Shown: in pieces, positions 6,735-15,955 of the stretch
Layout of the letters: each line of letters starts with the position of its first letter
How positions within the stretch are numbered: the stretch's first letter is position 1
Source: a virus
DNA: 63,568 nucleotides
Direction: 5' to 3' (one strand)
IMG/VR virus record: IMGVR_UViG_3300021963_006734
Location: 1 to 63,568 of that record
Notes under the pieces: generated by a model
The model's input: the letters and a program-made list of their open reading frames with translations, nothing else
Told to the model about the DNA's origin: nothing
Database searches by the model: none
Made by a program: the position numbers and the translations under genes

Positions 6735-8134
6735 CAGCACCAGGTGGATTTCGAGTAACTAATAAACAAGTAGGAAATGGTTCAGTAAATCCAGGACTTA
6801 ACACTGGAGCTGGTGTAATTACTCAACCGTTTATATATGGGGTTGCTCAAGTCGAACGAATATTAATCAACGAAGAAAGTGAAGGAGATAATATTCGTAG
6901 TGATAGTAGAGCTGCAAAAACAGTTGGCCGTGCTAAAATTAGACTTCTGGATATAAATCAAACTACCAAGAAAAGAGATCTGTACGAAGCAGATCCGCTT
7001 AATCCATACCAATCAACATTCCCATTGGTAGGAGAATATGTATTAGTATTTAGAGCGTTGGGGAAATATTATTATGTAGGACCACTCAATGTAGATCGCC
7101 GCATAACACAGAACGCCAGACCACTCATAGGAGACTTGGTAGAAGCTTCGTCACAAGAAAATAAATTAAGTAGACAACGAAATGCATTGAACGGTATACT
7201 TAAACAAAAACCTCTTGTCAAAACCAAACCTGGAAATAATTTTTTAGAAGCAGATGTACAACCCATTAAAACATTTGAGGGTGATGTAATATATCAAGGT
7301 CGATACGGACACAGTATTCGATTTGGTACGAGTCAAATGCATTTACGACCAGACAGACAATCTCCAAATATAGTTATTCGTACAGGTCAATCAAAAAATT
7401 CCCTAAAAGTTGAAAAAAATAAATCATCACTAACGATAGAAAGCTTAGATGAAGATGCATCGTCAATTTACATGACATCCGATGAACTGTTACCATTCAC
7501 ACCAGCAACAAGAAATAGCTCAACATTTTTATATTCAATGATAAGTAAACCTGGTGCATTCGACGGTGCCCAGGTATTAATCAATTCTGATAGCATTATC
7601 TTAAATTCAAAACTAAAATCAATATACATGTTTAGTAAAGAGGGTATTCACATGAATTCTCTCAAACAAGGTATGACATTGGATTCTGAAGGAGCTATCA
7701 CACAACGAACATTGCAAGATTTAACATTATTAGCGAATTTAAGTATTATAGGAAAGGCTCGAGAAGATGTTACCTATATTGCTGCACGAGATGTAAATGT
7801 GGATGCTGGTCGTTATGTAGTAATCCGTAGTAATGAAACTTACTTGGGTGGGTATAATAGTAGAGCAGAACCACTTGTTATGGGAACAACACTTAAAAAA
7901 TTTTTTATAGAACTATTAAAAGTGTTATCAACGACGCAACCATTGACATTGGGACCAACTGGAGTAATAAACCCTGCAGTAGTAGCTAGATTGACTTTGA
8001 CCTATGCACGATATCTGGTTATCCCCGGACCACTTAATAGTCGATGGGCATCCGACGATAATTTCACAGTAAAAGTTAATGAAAAAACAGAAGGTCCTGG
8101 ATTCCCACCTATCAGTAAGGGAGTACAGATATAA
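6731..8134 (+). CDS. Baseplate hub/spike protein, gp5-like (OB-fold plus beta-rich tail)
   Basis: 467 residues. Features shared with marine T4-like gp5-type proteins include an OB-like N-terminal half with conserved LVGEYVL and YYYVGPLNV strands, and a GRYGHSIRFGTSQ motif near residue 190. A C-terminal stretch of regularly spaced short strands follows (about 290-380), like the spike helix of VgrG/gp5. No lysozyme domain is visible, unlike T4 gp5; murein degradation may instead come from the separate enzyme at 4771. It is the second gene of the late operon. Confidence 0.65.
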   Translation: MTAPGGFRVTNKQVGNGSVNPGLNTGAGVITQPFIYGVAQVERILINEESEGDNIRSDSRAAKTVGRAKIRLLDINQTTKKRDLYEADPLNPYQSTFPLVGEYVLVFRALGKYYYVGPLNVDRRITQNARPLIGDLVEASSQENKLSRQRNALNGILKQKPLVKTKPGNNFLEADVQPIKTFEGDVIYQGRYGHSIRFGTSQMHLRPDRQSPNIVIRTGQSKNSLKVEKNKSSLTIESLDEDASSIYMTSDELLPFTPATRNSSTFLYSMISKPGAFDGAQVLINSDSIILNSKLKSIYMFSKEGIHMNSLKQGMTLDSEGAITQRTLQDLTLLANLSIIGKAREDVTYIAARDVNVDAGRYVVIRSNETYLGGYNSRAEPLVMGTTLKKFFIELLKVLSTTQPLTLGPTGVINPAVVARLTLTYARYLVIPGPLNSRWASDDNFTVKVNEKTEGPGFPPISKGVQI

Positions 8135-8136
8135 TC

Positions 8137-9738
8137 ATGTCTAACATTAATATAGGTGTTATTCGGCAGAGAATTGGTAGAGTACAAAATATTGTAAGTC
8201 AATTACCACAATCTTTGACATCTGCTACACGAGCAAATATAGTTGCATTAACTAGGCAACAAGAGTTACAAAAAACTTCAATACCTCAATCGTTGGAAGA
8301 TATATCTAACAAATTGAAAGAAGCCGAAGTATCGAGTAATATAGCAACAGAATTATCAAACTTTAAACCATTCATCGCACAGTCTGCTGTACAAAGACGA
8401 AGAGGGACAAATCCGCGAGTAGAAGGTGGTGACAGCGGTGAAAACCGAGGTAGATCACAAGCAAAACGACAGATATTTTCTCCAACAAATGGTTTAAATA
8501 ATGAAATTGCCAATAAGTTAAAAGAATTATCTAAATTAGGTTTGCAAAAAAATCAATTATCTCAACAAGCAGATGTATTAGAAAAACAAATTGCGGCACT
8601 ATCTGGAAAATTACAAAATTTATTAAATATAGGTGCTGGTGTTGAGCAAATTCGTCAGGTTGAGGCACAGATAGAGCAGTTTACATTGTTATACGACAGA
8701 ACAAAAGTTACACTAGAAAGAATAAAAAAATTATATGACGGACAATACAGAGTATTGGAAAAATTAAGAAAAAAACGGGATGATTTACAAAAGAAATTTT
8801 GGAATAATTACGACAAACTAATGAATGTTATTAAAAAGTTTAGAGAAATTCCAAAAAAACTAAGATTTCCAAAACTACCTAAATTACCAACACTAAACAT
8901 ACGAAAAGGTAATATAAAATCAAAGTTCATGGATGCGATAAATAAAATTAAACAAGCATCCCGTGACGCAGCAAAGATCGCAACTGTTAAGGCAAAGGAA
9001 GAATCTTTGGAGAAAATTCGTGATCCAAACAAAGGAGATCGATTTCAGAGAGCTGCATCGAAAGCACGACAAGCATTAAGAAATGCACAAGATCGGGTAA
9101 ATATTGTGCAAGCACAACGAGATGCTATAATTAATGCAACTTTGGGACAAGTCAATAATGAAATACAGAGAGCAAGAATTGGTATAGATAGCGCACAAAA
9201 ACAAGTAGAATTGGGAATAGACAAAGCTGCTGCAAGATCTAGTGCACAGTTAGTAAAACTAGCTGATGCAAAAAGAAGAGCAGAACAACTACGAGATAGT
9301 CAGTTAATAAAATTGGATAATTTTGCTTCCAGTTTAGCACAACAAGCTGCAGCAGGCATCAAAACAGCACAAGATACTTTAAATAAAGAATTAACATCTG
9401 CGGATCTACAAAGTTCACAAAATTTAGCAAATAGAAGTGTCGAAGAATTACAAAAAATTGAAGACTTAAAAAATAGTATAACAACTTTTTTGAATACAAA
9501 TAACATAAAAAATTTTACTACTGGTGTTGGGGTCGGGTCTACATTACGAACAGCTAGACAACAATCATTAACTTTGGATCAATTCAGTAAAACATATCCA
9601 GAAGTATTTAATCAAGGTGCATATGACAATACCAGTAGAATTGCTAATGTGTCGGGTGTGTATATAGTTGTTACGACATACTATCAGAAAGGTAATGTTG
9701 GGGTAGCAACGATAGGTAATCCTACTAAAAGTATATAA
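8137..9738 (+). CDS. Long coiled-coil structural protein
   Basis: 533 residues, Lys/Gln/Ala-rich and dominated by heptad repeats (about 125-240 and 290-470). A short proline-containing basic break (KLPKLPTLNIRKGN) lies near residue 250. The C-terminal 50 residues look globular (GVYIVVTTYYQ). It lies 2 nt after the gp5-like gene in the baseplate operon. It could be a hub-associated rod or tape-measure-like component, but its length is short for a T4-size tape measure. No family recognised. Confidence 0.65.
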   Translation: MSNINIGVIRQRIGRVQNIVSQLPQSLTSATRANIVALTRQQELQKTSIPQSLEDISNKLKEAEVSSNIATELSNFKPFIAQSAVQRRRGTNPRVEGGDSGENRGRSQAKRQIFSPTNGLNNEIANKLKELSKLGLQKNQLSQQADVLEKQIAALSGKLQNLLNIGAGVEQIRQVEAQIEQFTLLYDRTKVTLERIKKLYDGQYRVLEKLRKKRDDLQKKFWNNYDKLMNVIKKFREIPKKLRFPKLPKLPTLNIRKGNIKSKFMDAINKIKQASRDAAKIATVKAKEESLEKIRDPNKGDRFQRAASKARQALRNAQDRVNIVQAQRDAIINATLGQVNNEIQRARIGIDSAQKQVELGIDKAAARSSAQLVKLADAKRRAEQLRDSQLIKLDNFASSLAQQAAAGIKTAQDTLNKELTSADLQSSQNLANRSVEELQKIEDLKNSITTFLNTNNIKNFTTGVGVGSTLRTARQQSLTLDQFSKTYPEVFNQGAYDNTSRIANVSGVYIVVTTYYQKGNVGVATIGNPTKSI

Positions 9739-9785
9739 AAATTTAGATATGTGTTGTTAAATTGTTAAAATTCAATACTTTCTGA

Positions 9786-9795
9786 TATTTAAATA
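9786..9795 (+). promoter_or_regulatory. Variant late box TATTTAAATA
   Basis: A diverged form of the CTATTTATA box in the 93-nt gap before 9832, followed by AAGGAGA as SD. It is weaker than the exact copies. Confidence 0.35.
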
Positions 9796-9831
9796 AAGGG
9801 TCTAAGAGGTTATTTTTTTAAGGAGAATCGT

Positions 9832-10200
9832 ATGGATAAAGCATTATTCAGAGCATATGTAAAAGAACTGGTAAAAGAACAACTTGAAGAAACTGTTGAA
9901 AAAACAGTGAGAAAGGTACTGCCAGACATTTTGGGAGAAGCTGTTGCGGAAATCAAAGGATCTCAACGAGTTACCGAAAATACCACATCACAAAAAGCAA
10001 AATTATCTAGAACACAATTAGCAGAAATGATGGGATTGGAACGATTGGGGGATACATTATCGGCAACAACTTCTCGTATGGTAATGCCAGAAAATGTTCC
10101 AGCAAATTTGGATTTAAATAGTCCACAGATACAACCTGCGGTTGAAGCTATTACACGGGATTATAGCTTATTGATGAAAAAAATGGGATTATCTAAATAA
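9832..10200 (+). CDS. Small helical protein upstream of gp25, unknown
   Basis: 122 residues. The N-terminus is strongly amphipathic and charged (residues 1-45, KELVKEQLEETVEK), like several scaffold or chaperone leaders in this genome. A middle polar segment and a C-terminal helix ending in KKMGLSK follow. SD AAGGAGA at 9820-9826. It lies directly before gp25 and gp6, suggesting a baseplate assembly role. Confidence 0.7.
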   Translation: MDKALFRAYVKELVKEQLEETVEKTVRKVLPDILGEAVAEIKGSQRVTENTTSQKAKLSRTQLAEMMGLERLGDTLSATTSRMVMPENVPANLDLNSPQIQPAVEAITRDYSLLMKKMGLSK

Positions 10201-10203
10201 TTT

Positions 10204-10641
10204 ATGTCAAAAACCGTTTATCTGGGTCAACCACTTCCATTGAAACGAGGACCGAGAGGATATTTCTCGTCAACGACAGATGCTTTGGAAAATGAAAAAT
10301 CTAAGTTTATAAACTTAATTTTGACCATAAAGGGTGAACGAGTAGGAAATCCAACTTTTGGATGTGATATCCATAAATTATTATTTGAACAAAAAACAGC
10401 AGATGTACAAGACTTGGCACAACAATATGTTCTAGATGCAGTCAATAACTGGATGCCATATTTAATACTACAACAAATACAGGTAGTTAACGCAGATACA
10501 TTTTTAAACGATAATAGTATAATTTTGTATGTAAAGTACGGGTTCGTAAACAACCCATTAGCAGTACAGTCTGTACAGGTAGTTATAGGAGAAGTACCAA
10601 ATACTAGTCTAGTAAGTTCTGGACGACTAAGAACCGTGTGA
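10204..10641 (+). CDS. 25: Baseplate wedge subunit gp25
   Basis: 145 residues, the usual size of the gp25-like family, a core of every contractile injection system that joins the wedge to the sheath. Family features seen are the KFINLILTIKGERVGNPTFGCDI stretch (broken here as KFINLILT / KGERVGNP / FGCDI) and the alternating C-terminal strands. It lies directly before gp6, the order seen in T4-like phages. It starts 3 nt after the previous stop. Confidence 0.9.
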   Translation: MSKTVYLGQPLPLKRGPRGYFSSTTDALENEKSKFINLILTIKGERVGNPTFGCDIHKLLFEQKTADVQDLAQQYVLDAVNNWMPYLILQQIQVVNADTFLNDNSIILYVKYGFVNNPLAVQSVQVVIGEVPNTSLVSSGRLRTV

Positions 10642-10649
10642 GATAAACA

Positions 10650-12605
10650 ATGGCATTAACAAATGATGTTATAAAAAAATTAAATGTAGCACCAAAAGAG
10701 ATTCGGTATTTAAATCGAACATTTACAGATTTCAAATCCGACCTTATAACATTTATTAAACAATACTATCCATCCACATGGACAGATTTTAATGAATCCA
10801 ATCCAGGAATGATAATGCTTGAACTCGCCGCGTATGTCGGTGATGTATTATCATTCTACATAGATAATCAGTTTAAAGAAAATTTATTAGCATATGCAGA
10901 AGAAGAAAAAAATATTATTAGTATAGCACAAGCATTTGGATACAAACCAAAAATGATAGTTCCCGCGGTAACAGAACTATTAGTATCGCAGGTAGTTCCA
11001 GCAAAGGGTGCTGCAGATGGATATGTACCTGATACAGCTTATATGTTGAAAATTGATAAAAATTCTACATTTTCTACAACTGGAAACACAACAATCACCT
11101 TTAGAAATACTGAATTTATAGACTTTGCCGATCCAAAAAATAGAAGTATTCAACCATATCAAATTGATGACGATACCTTACAGATAACCACATATTTGGT
11201 AACAAAAACTGTTAATGCGACCGCGGGCCAACTAAAAACACAATCTTTTACTTTTGGTGATCCATCAAAATTTTCCAATGTTACATTGGGAGATGATAAT
11301 ATTACATCAATTTCTAAAGTAACTGATTCGGAAGGTAATACTTGGTATGAGGTAGATTACTTAGCACAAGATACAATTTTGGAAGACAAAGAAGTAACAT
11401 ATACCGCGTCGGAATCGGAATCAACAACTCCATCATATAGTCTTAAATTTAGAACAGTACCACGAAGATTTGTTTCCAGATTAACACCAGACAAACGAGT
11501 ACAGTTATTGTTTGGTTCTGGACAAGGTAATGTTTCCGAAGAAATTGTATCGTTAGATGCTCGTAGAGTAGCAAATGAAGATTTCACAACAGATCTAGCT
11601 AGTATTTCATTAGACACAACAGACTTTTTAAATACTGATAGTTTTGGATTGTCTCCCGCAAACACTACACTAACTGTAGAATATACAGTTGGTGGTGGAA
11701 TTAATACGAATGTTTCTTCTGGAGAAATTACTGAAGTTGGACAATTACGAGTAGTTAATTCAATAGAAGAATTTAATCAAGATGAATTAACATTATTTAA
11801 TGATATTAGAAATACTGTATCTGTATTCAATGCAATGCCGGCAACTGGTGGACTTGACGGTGAATCGGTGGAAGAAATTAGACAACGAGCATTAGCATTT
11901 TTAAATGCACAAAATCGTGTAGTAACACGTGAAGATTATGAGGGACGAGTGTTAGCAATGCCACCAAAATATGGGGCAGTTGCAAAAGTATTTGCAATTT
12001 CTGATAACCAACAAAACAAAATCCAAGCATTACCACCAGATACAAATTTACAAGATCAAAACCCAGACACAAATCGTGTATATGTGGAAGATAATCCAAA
12101 ACCAAACGCAATCAATTTGTATTTGTTGGGATATAATCAAAATAAAAAGTTAACAACACTAAATTCACTCGTGAAGAAAAATTTACAAAGTTATTTAGGA
12201 AAATACAGGATGTTAACTGATCAGGTTAACATTTTAGATGCATTCGTTGTCAACATTGGATTGAATTTTGATATAACAGTGTTCAAGGGGTACAATTTAC
12301 AAGATGTATTGGCTGTTTGTTTAGACGCTGTTCGTAAATACTTCGATATCAATAAATGGCAAATTAATCAACCTATACGATTATCTGATCTCCGAGTTTT
12401 GATTGTAGCACAAGAAGGTGTGCAAAGTTTAAATAATTTTGAAGTAGTAAACAAGTATTTCTTTAGAGATGGAAGAGACTACCAGAGTTATCGTTATGAT
12501 ATAGCAGAAGCTATAGTTGACGATGTGTTATATCCTTCGTTAGATCCGTGTATATTTGAAATACGATATCCAGAAACAGACATTGTTGGGACGGCAAGAC
12601 AATGA
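10650..12605 (+). CDS. 6: Baseplate wedge subunit gp6
   Basis: 651 residues, as for T4 gp6 (660 aa). The N-terminus has FKSDLITFIKQYYP and the conserved ESNPGMIMLELAAYVGDVLSFYID region (near residues 48-75), typical of gp6/J-type wedge proteins. The C-terminal half has the EEIRQRALAFL and VVTREDYEGRVLAMP motifs seen in this family. gp6 rings the baseplate and links wedges. The start follows gp25 by 8 nt, and the stop overlaps the next start (ATGA). Confidence 0.93.
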   Translation: MALTNDVIKKLNVAPKEIRYLNRTFTDFKSDLITFIKQYYPSTWTDFNESNPGMIMLELAAYVGDVLSFYIDNQFKENLLAYAEEEKNIISIAQAFGYKPKMIVPAVTELLVSQVVPAKGAADGYVPDTAYMLKIDKNSTFSTTGNTTITFRNTEFIDFADPKNRSIQPYQIDDDTLQITTYLVTKTVNATAGQLKTQSFTFGDPSKFSNVTLGDDNITSISKVTDSEGNTWYEVDYLAQDTILEDKEVTYTASESESTTPSYSLKFRTVPRRFVSRLTPDKRVQLLFGSGQGNVSEEIVSLDARRVANEDFTTDLASISLDTTDFLNTDSFGLSPANTTLTVEYTVGGGINTNVSSGEITEVGQLRVVNSIEEFNQDELTLFNDIRNTVSVFNAMPATGGLDGESVEEIRQRALAFLNAQNRVVTREDYEGRVLAMPPKYGAVAKVFAISDNQQNKIQALPPDTNLQDQNPDTNRVYVEDNPKPNAINLYLLGYNQNKKLTTLNSLVKKNLQSYLGKYRMLTDQVNILDAFVVNIGLNFDITVFKGYNLQDVLAVCLDAVRKYFDINKWQINQPIRLSDLRVLIVAQEGVQSLNNFEVVNKYFFRDGRDYQSYRYDIAEAIVDDVLYPSLDPCIFEIRYPETDIVGTARQ

Positions 12606-13636
12606 GAATATTTTTAACTGCATCCAAAGACACAACTTTATATCAAAGATATCCTACTAATAACGCGGGATTGGATGAAATTCTTGAAGTAGGAAAAGTT
12701 GCAAAACCAGAAGATTTGAGCATTGCATACTCTGGTAGTGCCGCTCGTGCGATCCTAAGTTTTAATTTAACAAACAGTGCTTCATTTTCTGCCGACGCAA
12801 AATATTATTTAAATTTAAAAATTGCAAATGCAACGAAGTTACCATACTCACAAGAAATATTGATTAAAAAATTATCTGCATCTTGGACAGAAGGATCTGG
12901 ATATTTTGTTCAACAATCAAAAAATGCAGGAGATGGTGCTACATGGAGACAAGCTACTACCGCAGTATCTTGGAGTACATCTGGTGGAACTGTATACAAT
13001 ACTCCAACTCAAAGTTTAGTATTAGACGAGTATCCATTACAAGATTTACGAATTGATGTAACAAATATTTTGAGTCCTGTTGTGTCACAATCACTTGATT
13101 GGAATGGATTATTATTACAATTCCCAACTAATAGTGAAATTGATCAAACAAATGAAGGTAATATTAAGTTGTTCTCAAAACAAACACACACAGTACACCA
13201 ACCAACATTAGAAGTAGTGTGGGATGATAGTACATTTGTAACAGGATCATTGTTGAAAACAATTCCAAATACATTAGATATTCTTGTTGCACCAAAAAAT
13301 GTGAAAGATGTATATACTCGTGGTACAAAAGAAAAAGTACGATTTATTGTTCGTGACAAATATCCACCAAAAACATTCGATGCAACTTTACGATATAAAG
13401 GTAAATATTATTTACCATCGTCTTCCTACTTTAGTATCACAGACACACAAGCTGGAACAACAATATACCCAGATGATGTATACGCTAAATTAAGTTGTGA
13501 TCCAACAAGTTCATATTTTGTATTGGATACTACACCTCTGTATAAAAATAGATATTATACTGTTAATTTAACTATTAATAACGGAACATCAGATACATCG
13601 ATTATTTCCGATGTATTCACATTCTTGGTAAAGTAA
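12602..13636 (+). CDS. Structural protein with DNRLRE-type jelly-roll domain
   Basis: 344 residues. The first 200 follow the DNRLRE-domain pattern: DTTLYQRYPTNNAG, then RAILSFNL, an aliphatic strand pair, SWTEGSGYF and GATWRQA. This beta-sandwich is used by bacterial and phage surface proteins to bind carbohydrates or bridge proteins. The last 110 residues look like an Ig-like fold. It sits between baseplate wedge genes and probably decorates the baseplate. I infer the domain from pattern only. Confidence 0.65.
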   Translation: MRIFLTASKDTTLYQRYPTNNAGLDEILEVGKVAKPEDLSIAYSGSAARAILSFNLTNSASFSADAKYYLNLKIANATKLPYSQEILIKKLSASWTEGSGYFVQQSKNAGDGATWRQATTAVSWSTSGGTVYNTPTQSLVLDEYPLQDLRIDVTNILSPVVSQSLDWNGLLLQFPTNSEIDQTNEGNIKLFSKQTHTVHQPTLEVVWDDSTFVTGSLLKTIPNTLDILVAPKNVKDVYTRGTKEKVRFIVRDKYPPKTFDATLRYKGKYYLPSSSYFSITDTQAGTTIYPDDVYAKLSCDPTSSYFVLDTTPLYKNRYYTVNLTINNGTSDTSIISDVFTFLVK

Positions 13637-13637
13637 T

Positions 13638-15062
13638 ATGTCGAATATTCGTTACATAGACAAAACATATATTGAAAGTCCTGATTTCCAAGAACCACAA
13701 GAAGATTTAACCTTACGGATAAATTTGTCGAGTGGACAAGAATTGTTATTTACTGCTGAAAAGGAATTTTATACTCCTCGCAGAATATCGACAAATTTGG
13801 CAGATGTTGTACAACTAGAAAATGTAGTAGAATATTCTCCAAATAATGTTGCGATTGTAAAATTACAAAATGGACAAACATCATTAACAACACCGCAATA
13901 TTATTTAAATTCTATAGTTAGAGACATATATAAACAATATCCATTAGACACATTCTTTACAGAACTGGATGATGATCTGGCGGTTCCTGAATATGTTGGA
14001 ACTGATTTTGAAAAACGACAATTGGCGTTAAACACTTTGTTAAATCTGGAAGATTTAGCAGTGGGTGCTGCGGTTAATGATCCAACACTTATCGCACAAG
14101 CAACGGACGACATAGATAACAATTTTTCAGAATTGGCAGGACTAGATATGGTTATGGAGTTAGGACCAGGAGAAATAACTACTCCCGAAGAAGATGATCA
14201 ACTTACATCTTTGGATTTTGTCGGATTAACTGATAATGGGTCATCTACTACTGGTGGATATGTTAGTTCACCAAATGTGGGAGCTTTTATTCCTGGACTA
14301 GATTCTACTGGAGTTTCTCCCGGAGACACAAAAATAATATTACCGAACGGAGATGTTGTAATTGCAAGTGGGGATCCGTTGAGTGAGATAACGGAACAAC
14401 AACAAGAAGAAGAATCTGTGGTACCTGATCAAACAGGATTATTTTCATCGGATGATACATCATCGGACATTATAGATCCAGTACCGGTAGTGGATGAAAC
14501 TGGATTAATTCGTATGGATGGGGGATTGCCTACTATTGCTGGAGAAATACCTGGTTTGGAAACTGTTAATAGAGCTATCGAATTATTAAACACAGGAACA
14601 CAACAAATTGAAAGTAGTATGCAAGTAACTACTACACCACCACAAGATGATTGTAAAACAATAACCATAGCAAAAGGTAAAAAAGGATTTGCCGGTCGTT
14701 TTGGAATAGGTAGAAAACCAGAGAGAAAAGTGTCTCGTTCTTCTATAGAAAATAAATTAGCATTGGTAAAAACAGATATTGCACAACAAGAAAATAGTAC
14801 CGAACCATTATTAAAAACAGCAAGTGGTACACCAACTTTAATAAAAACACAAAAATTTTCATTGTTTTCTAAATTAGCAAGTACTTTGGGTCGTGCTGGT
14901 GTATTAAATGCTATATCAAGAACTGTTGGTGCACCGGTACAAATAACGAGTACTACCGCCGCTGTACCAAGTGGATATCAACCAATGACTAAACAGCAAA
15001 TTTTAAATTTGTTATATAAAACTAAAACAGAATTGGAAACTATTTTAGCACAAGGATGTTAA
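13638..15062 (+). CDS. Virion protein, function unknown
   Basis: 474 residues. The first 190 form a compact acidic domain. Residues 190-330 are low-complexity, Gly/Ser/Asp-rich, with several short DETGL-type repeats. Residues 340-470 are basic with a KGKKGFAGRFGIGRKPERK segment and a C-terminal helix ending in cysteine. The linker-plus-basic-tail design suggests a flexible baseplate connector. No family recognised. It starts 2 nt after the DNRLRE gene. Confidence 0.6.
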   Translation: MSNIRYIDKTYIESPDFQEPQEDLTLRINLSSGQELLFTAEKEFYTPRRISTNLADVVQLENVVEYSPNNVAIVKLQNGQTSLTTPQYYLNSIVRDIYKQYPLDTFFTELDDDLAVPEYVGTDFEKRQLALNTLLNLEDLAVGAAVNDPTLIAQATDDIDNNFSELAGLDMVMELGPGEITTPEEDDQLTSLDFVGLTDNGSSTTGGYVSSPNVGAFIPGLDSTGVSPGDTKIILPNGDVVIASGDPLSEITEQQQEEESVVPDQTGLFSSDDTSSDIIDPVPVVDETGLIRMDGGLPTIAGEIPGLETVNRAIELLNTGTQQIESSMQVTTTPPQDDCKTITIAKGKKGFAGRFGIGRKPERKVSRSSIENKLALVKTDIAQQENSTEPLLKTASGTPTLIKTQKFSLFSKLASTLGRAGVLNAISRTVGAPVQITSTTAAVPSGYQPMTKQQILNLLYKTKTELETILAQGC

Positions 15063-15068
15063 TAAAAT

Positions 15069-15947
15069 ATGCCAAATCAACCTAACTATGTACAGTTAAT
15101 TCCAACAAAACCCCAATCGTTTCCTGTTTCTCGTATAGCAGAATCAGAAAACGATACAGATATTCTTGATGGTAGATTACCTGCGGAATTTGGGTTCGAC
15201 ATCGATGATAATTTGGAATTACATTTTTACGACAGTCAAAATACTCTTGTAAATACTACAATTGTTAGTTTGAATAGTGGTATAATTTCTATACGGTCTA
15301 TACTATTACCTGATGGTACACGAGAAGAAAAACTCGTGTTGGATATGACTAGAATACAAACTGAATTGGGATTATTTTTAACACCTGGAACATATACTCT
15401 AGTTGTAAATCTATTTTCAGATGAAATTGGTAGTTACGCAAATAAAAAATTAACAATAGAAGAAATTTCAGAATCTAGAACTGAATTAAGATTAGGATTC
15501 AATGTACCATTTACTGATAATGAGCAGCAAGAATTATACGAATTTATAGAACCAGCACTACCCAGAGTACTCGCTGGTGGTGCTATGAATTCAATTATGG
15601 GTATATCTGGTGGTGATGTAGTTTCTAATCAACAATTTGAAATAGCACAAACACAAGAATTTGTGAATGACATAAATGTTAAATTGGAAGAATTAGTTCC
15701 TTCGTTACGACAAGAAATGTTAACAATAGAAAATACTCTACCAACTGAATTGGATCAAACAATAGAAATTGCTAGCGCAGCAGTATATGATGAATTTGTA
15801 CAGTTGGTAGCAGCAACAAAGGATAGTAATTTGTTTGATAGATTACAATCCAGTGAATTAGATGTGTTGGTTGAACGAGCTGTCGAAAACGCATTTTTAA
15901 ATAACAATCTTGGATTATTAGTTCAAGGTAAAATTCAATTAATTTGA
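15069..15947 (+). CDS. Baseplate-region structural protein, unknown
   Basis: 292 residues. The N-terminal 140 are beta-rich, with a GTYTLVVNLFSDEIG strand pair and an ISESRTELRLGFN junction common in marine T4-like structural proteins. The C-terminal half is helical and acidic. It lies between two large structural genes in one operon and likely forms part of a wedge or of the fibre attachment site. Confidence 0.65.
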   Translation: MPNQPNYVQLIPTKPQSFPVSRIAESENDTDILDGRLPAEFGFDIDDNLELHFYDSQNTLVNTTIVSLNSGIISIRSILLPDGTREEKLVLDMTRIQTELGLFLTPGTYTLVVNLFSDEIGSYANKKLTIEEISESRTELRLGFNVPFTDNEQQELYEFIEPALPRVLAGGAMNSIMGISGGDVVSNQQFEIAQTQEFVNDINVKLEELVPSLRQEMLTIENTLPTELDQTIEIASAAVYDEFVQLVAATKDSNLFDRLQSSELDVLVERAVENAFLNNNLGLLVQGKIQLI

Positions 15948-15955
15948 GGTAAGGT

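Noticed and set aside
8137-9738. Tape measure protein
   Set aside because: 533 residues would measure a tail much shorter than the 784-aa sheath and T4-type tail imply, and there are no TM segments. Left as an unknown coiled-coil protein.
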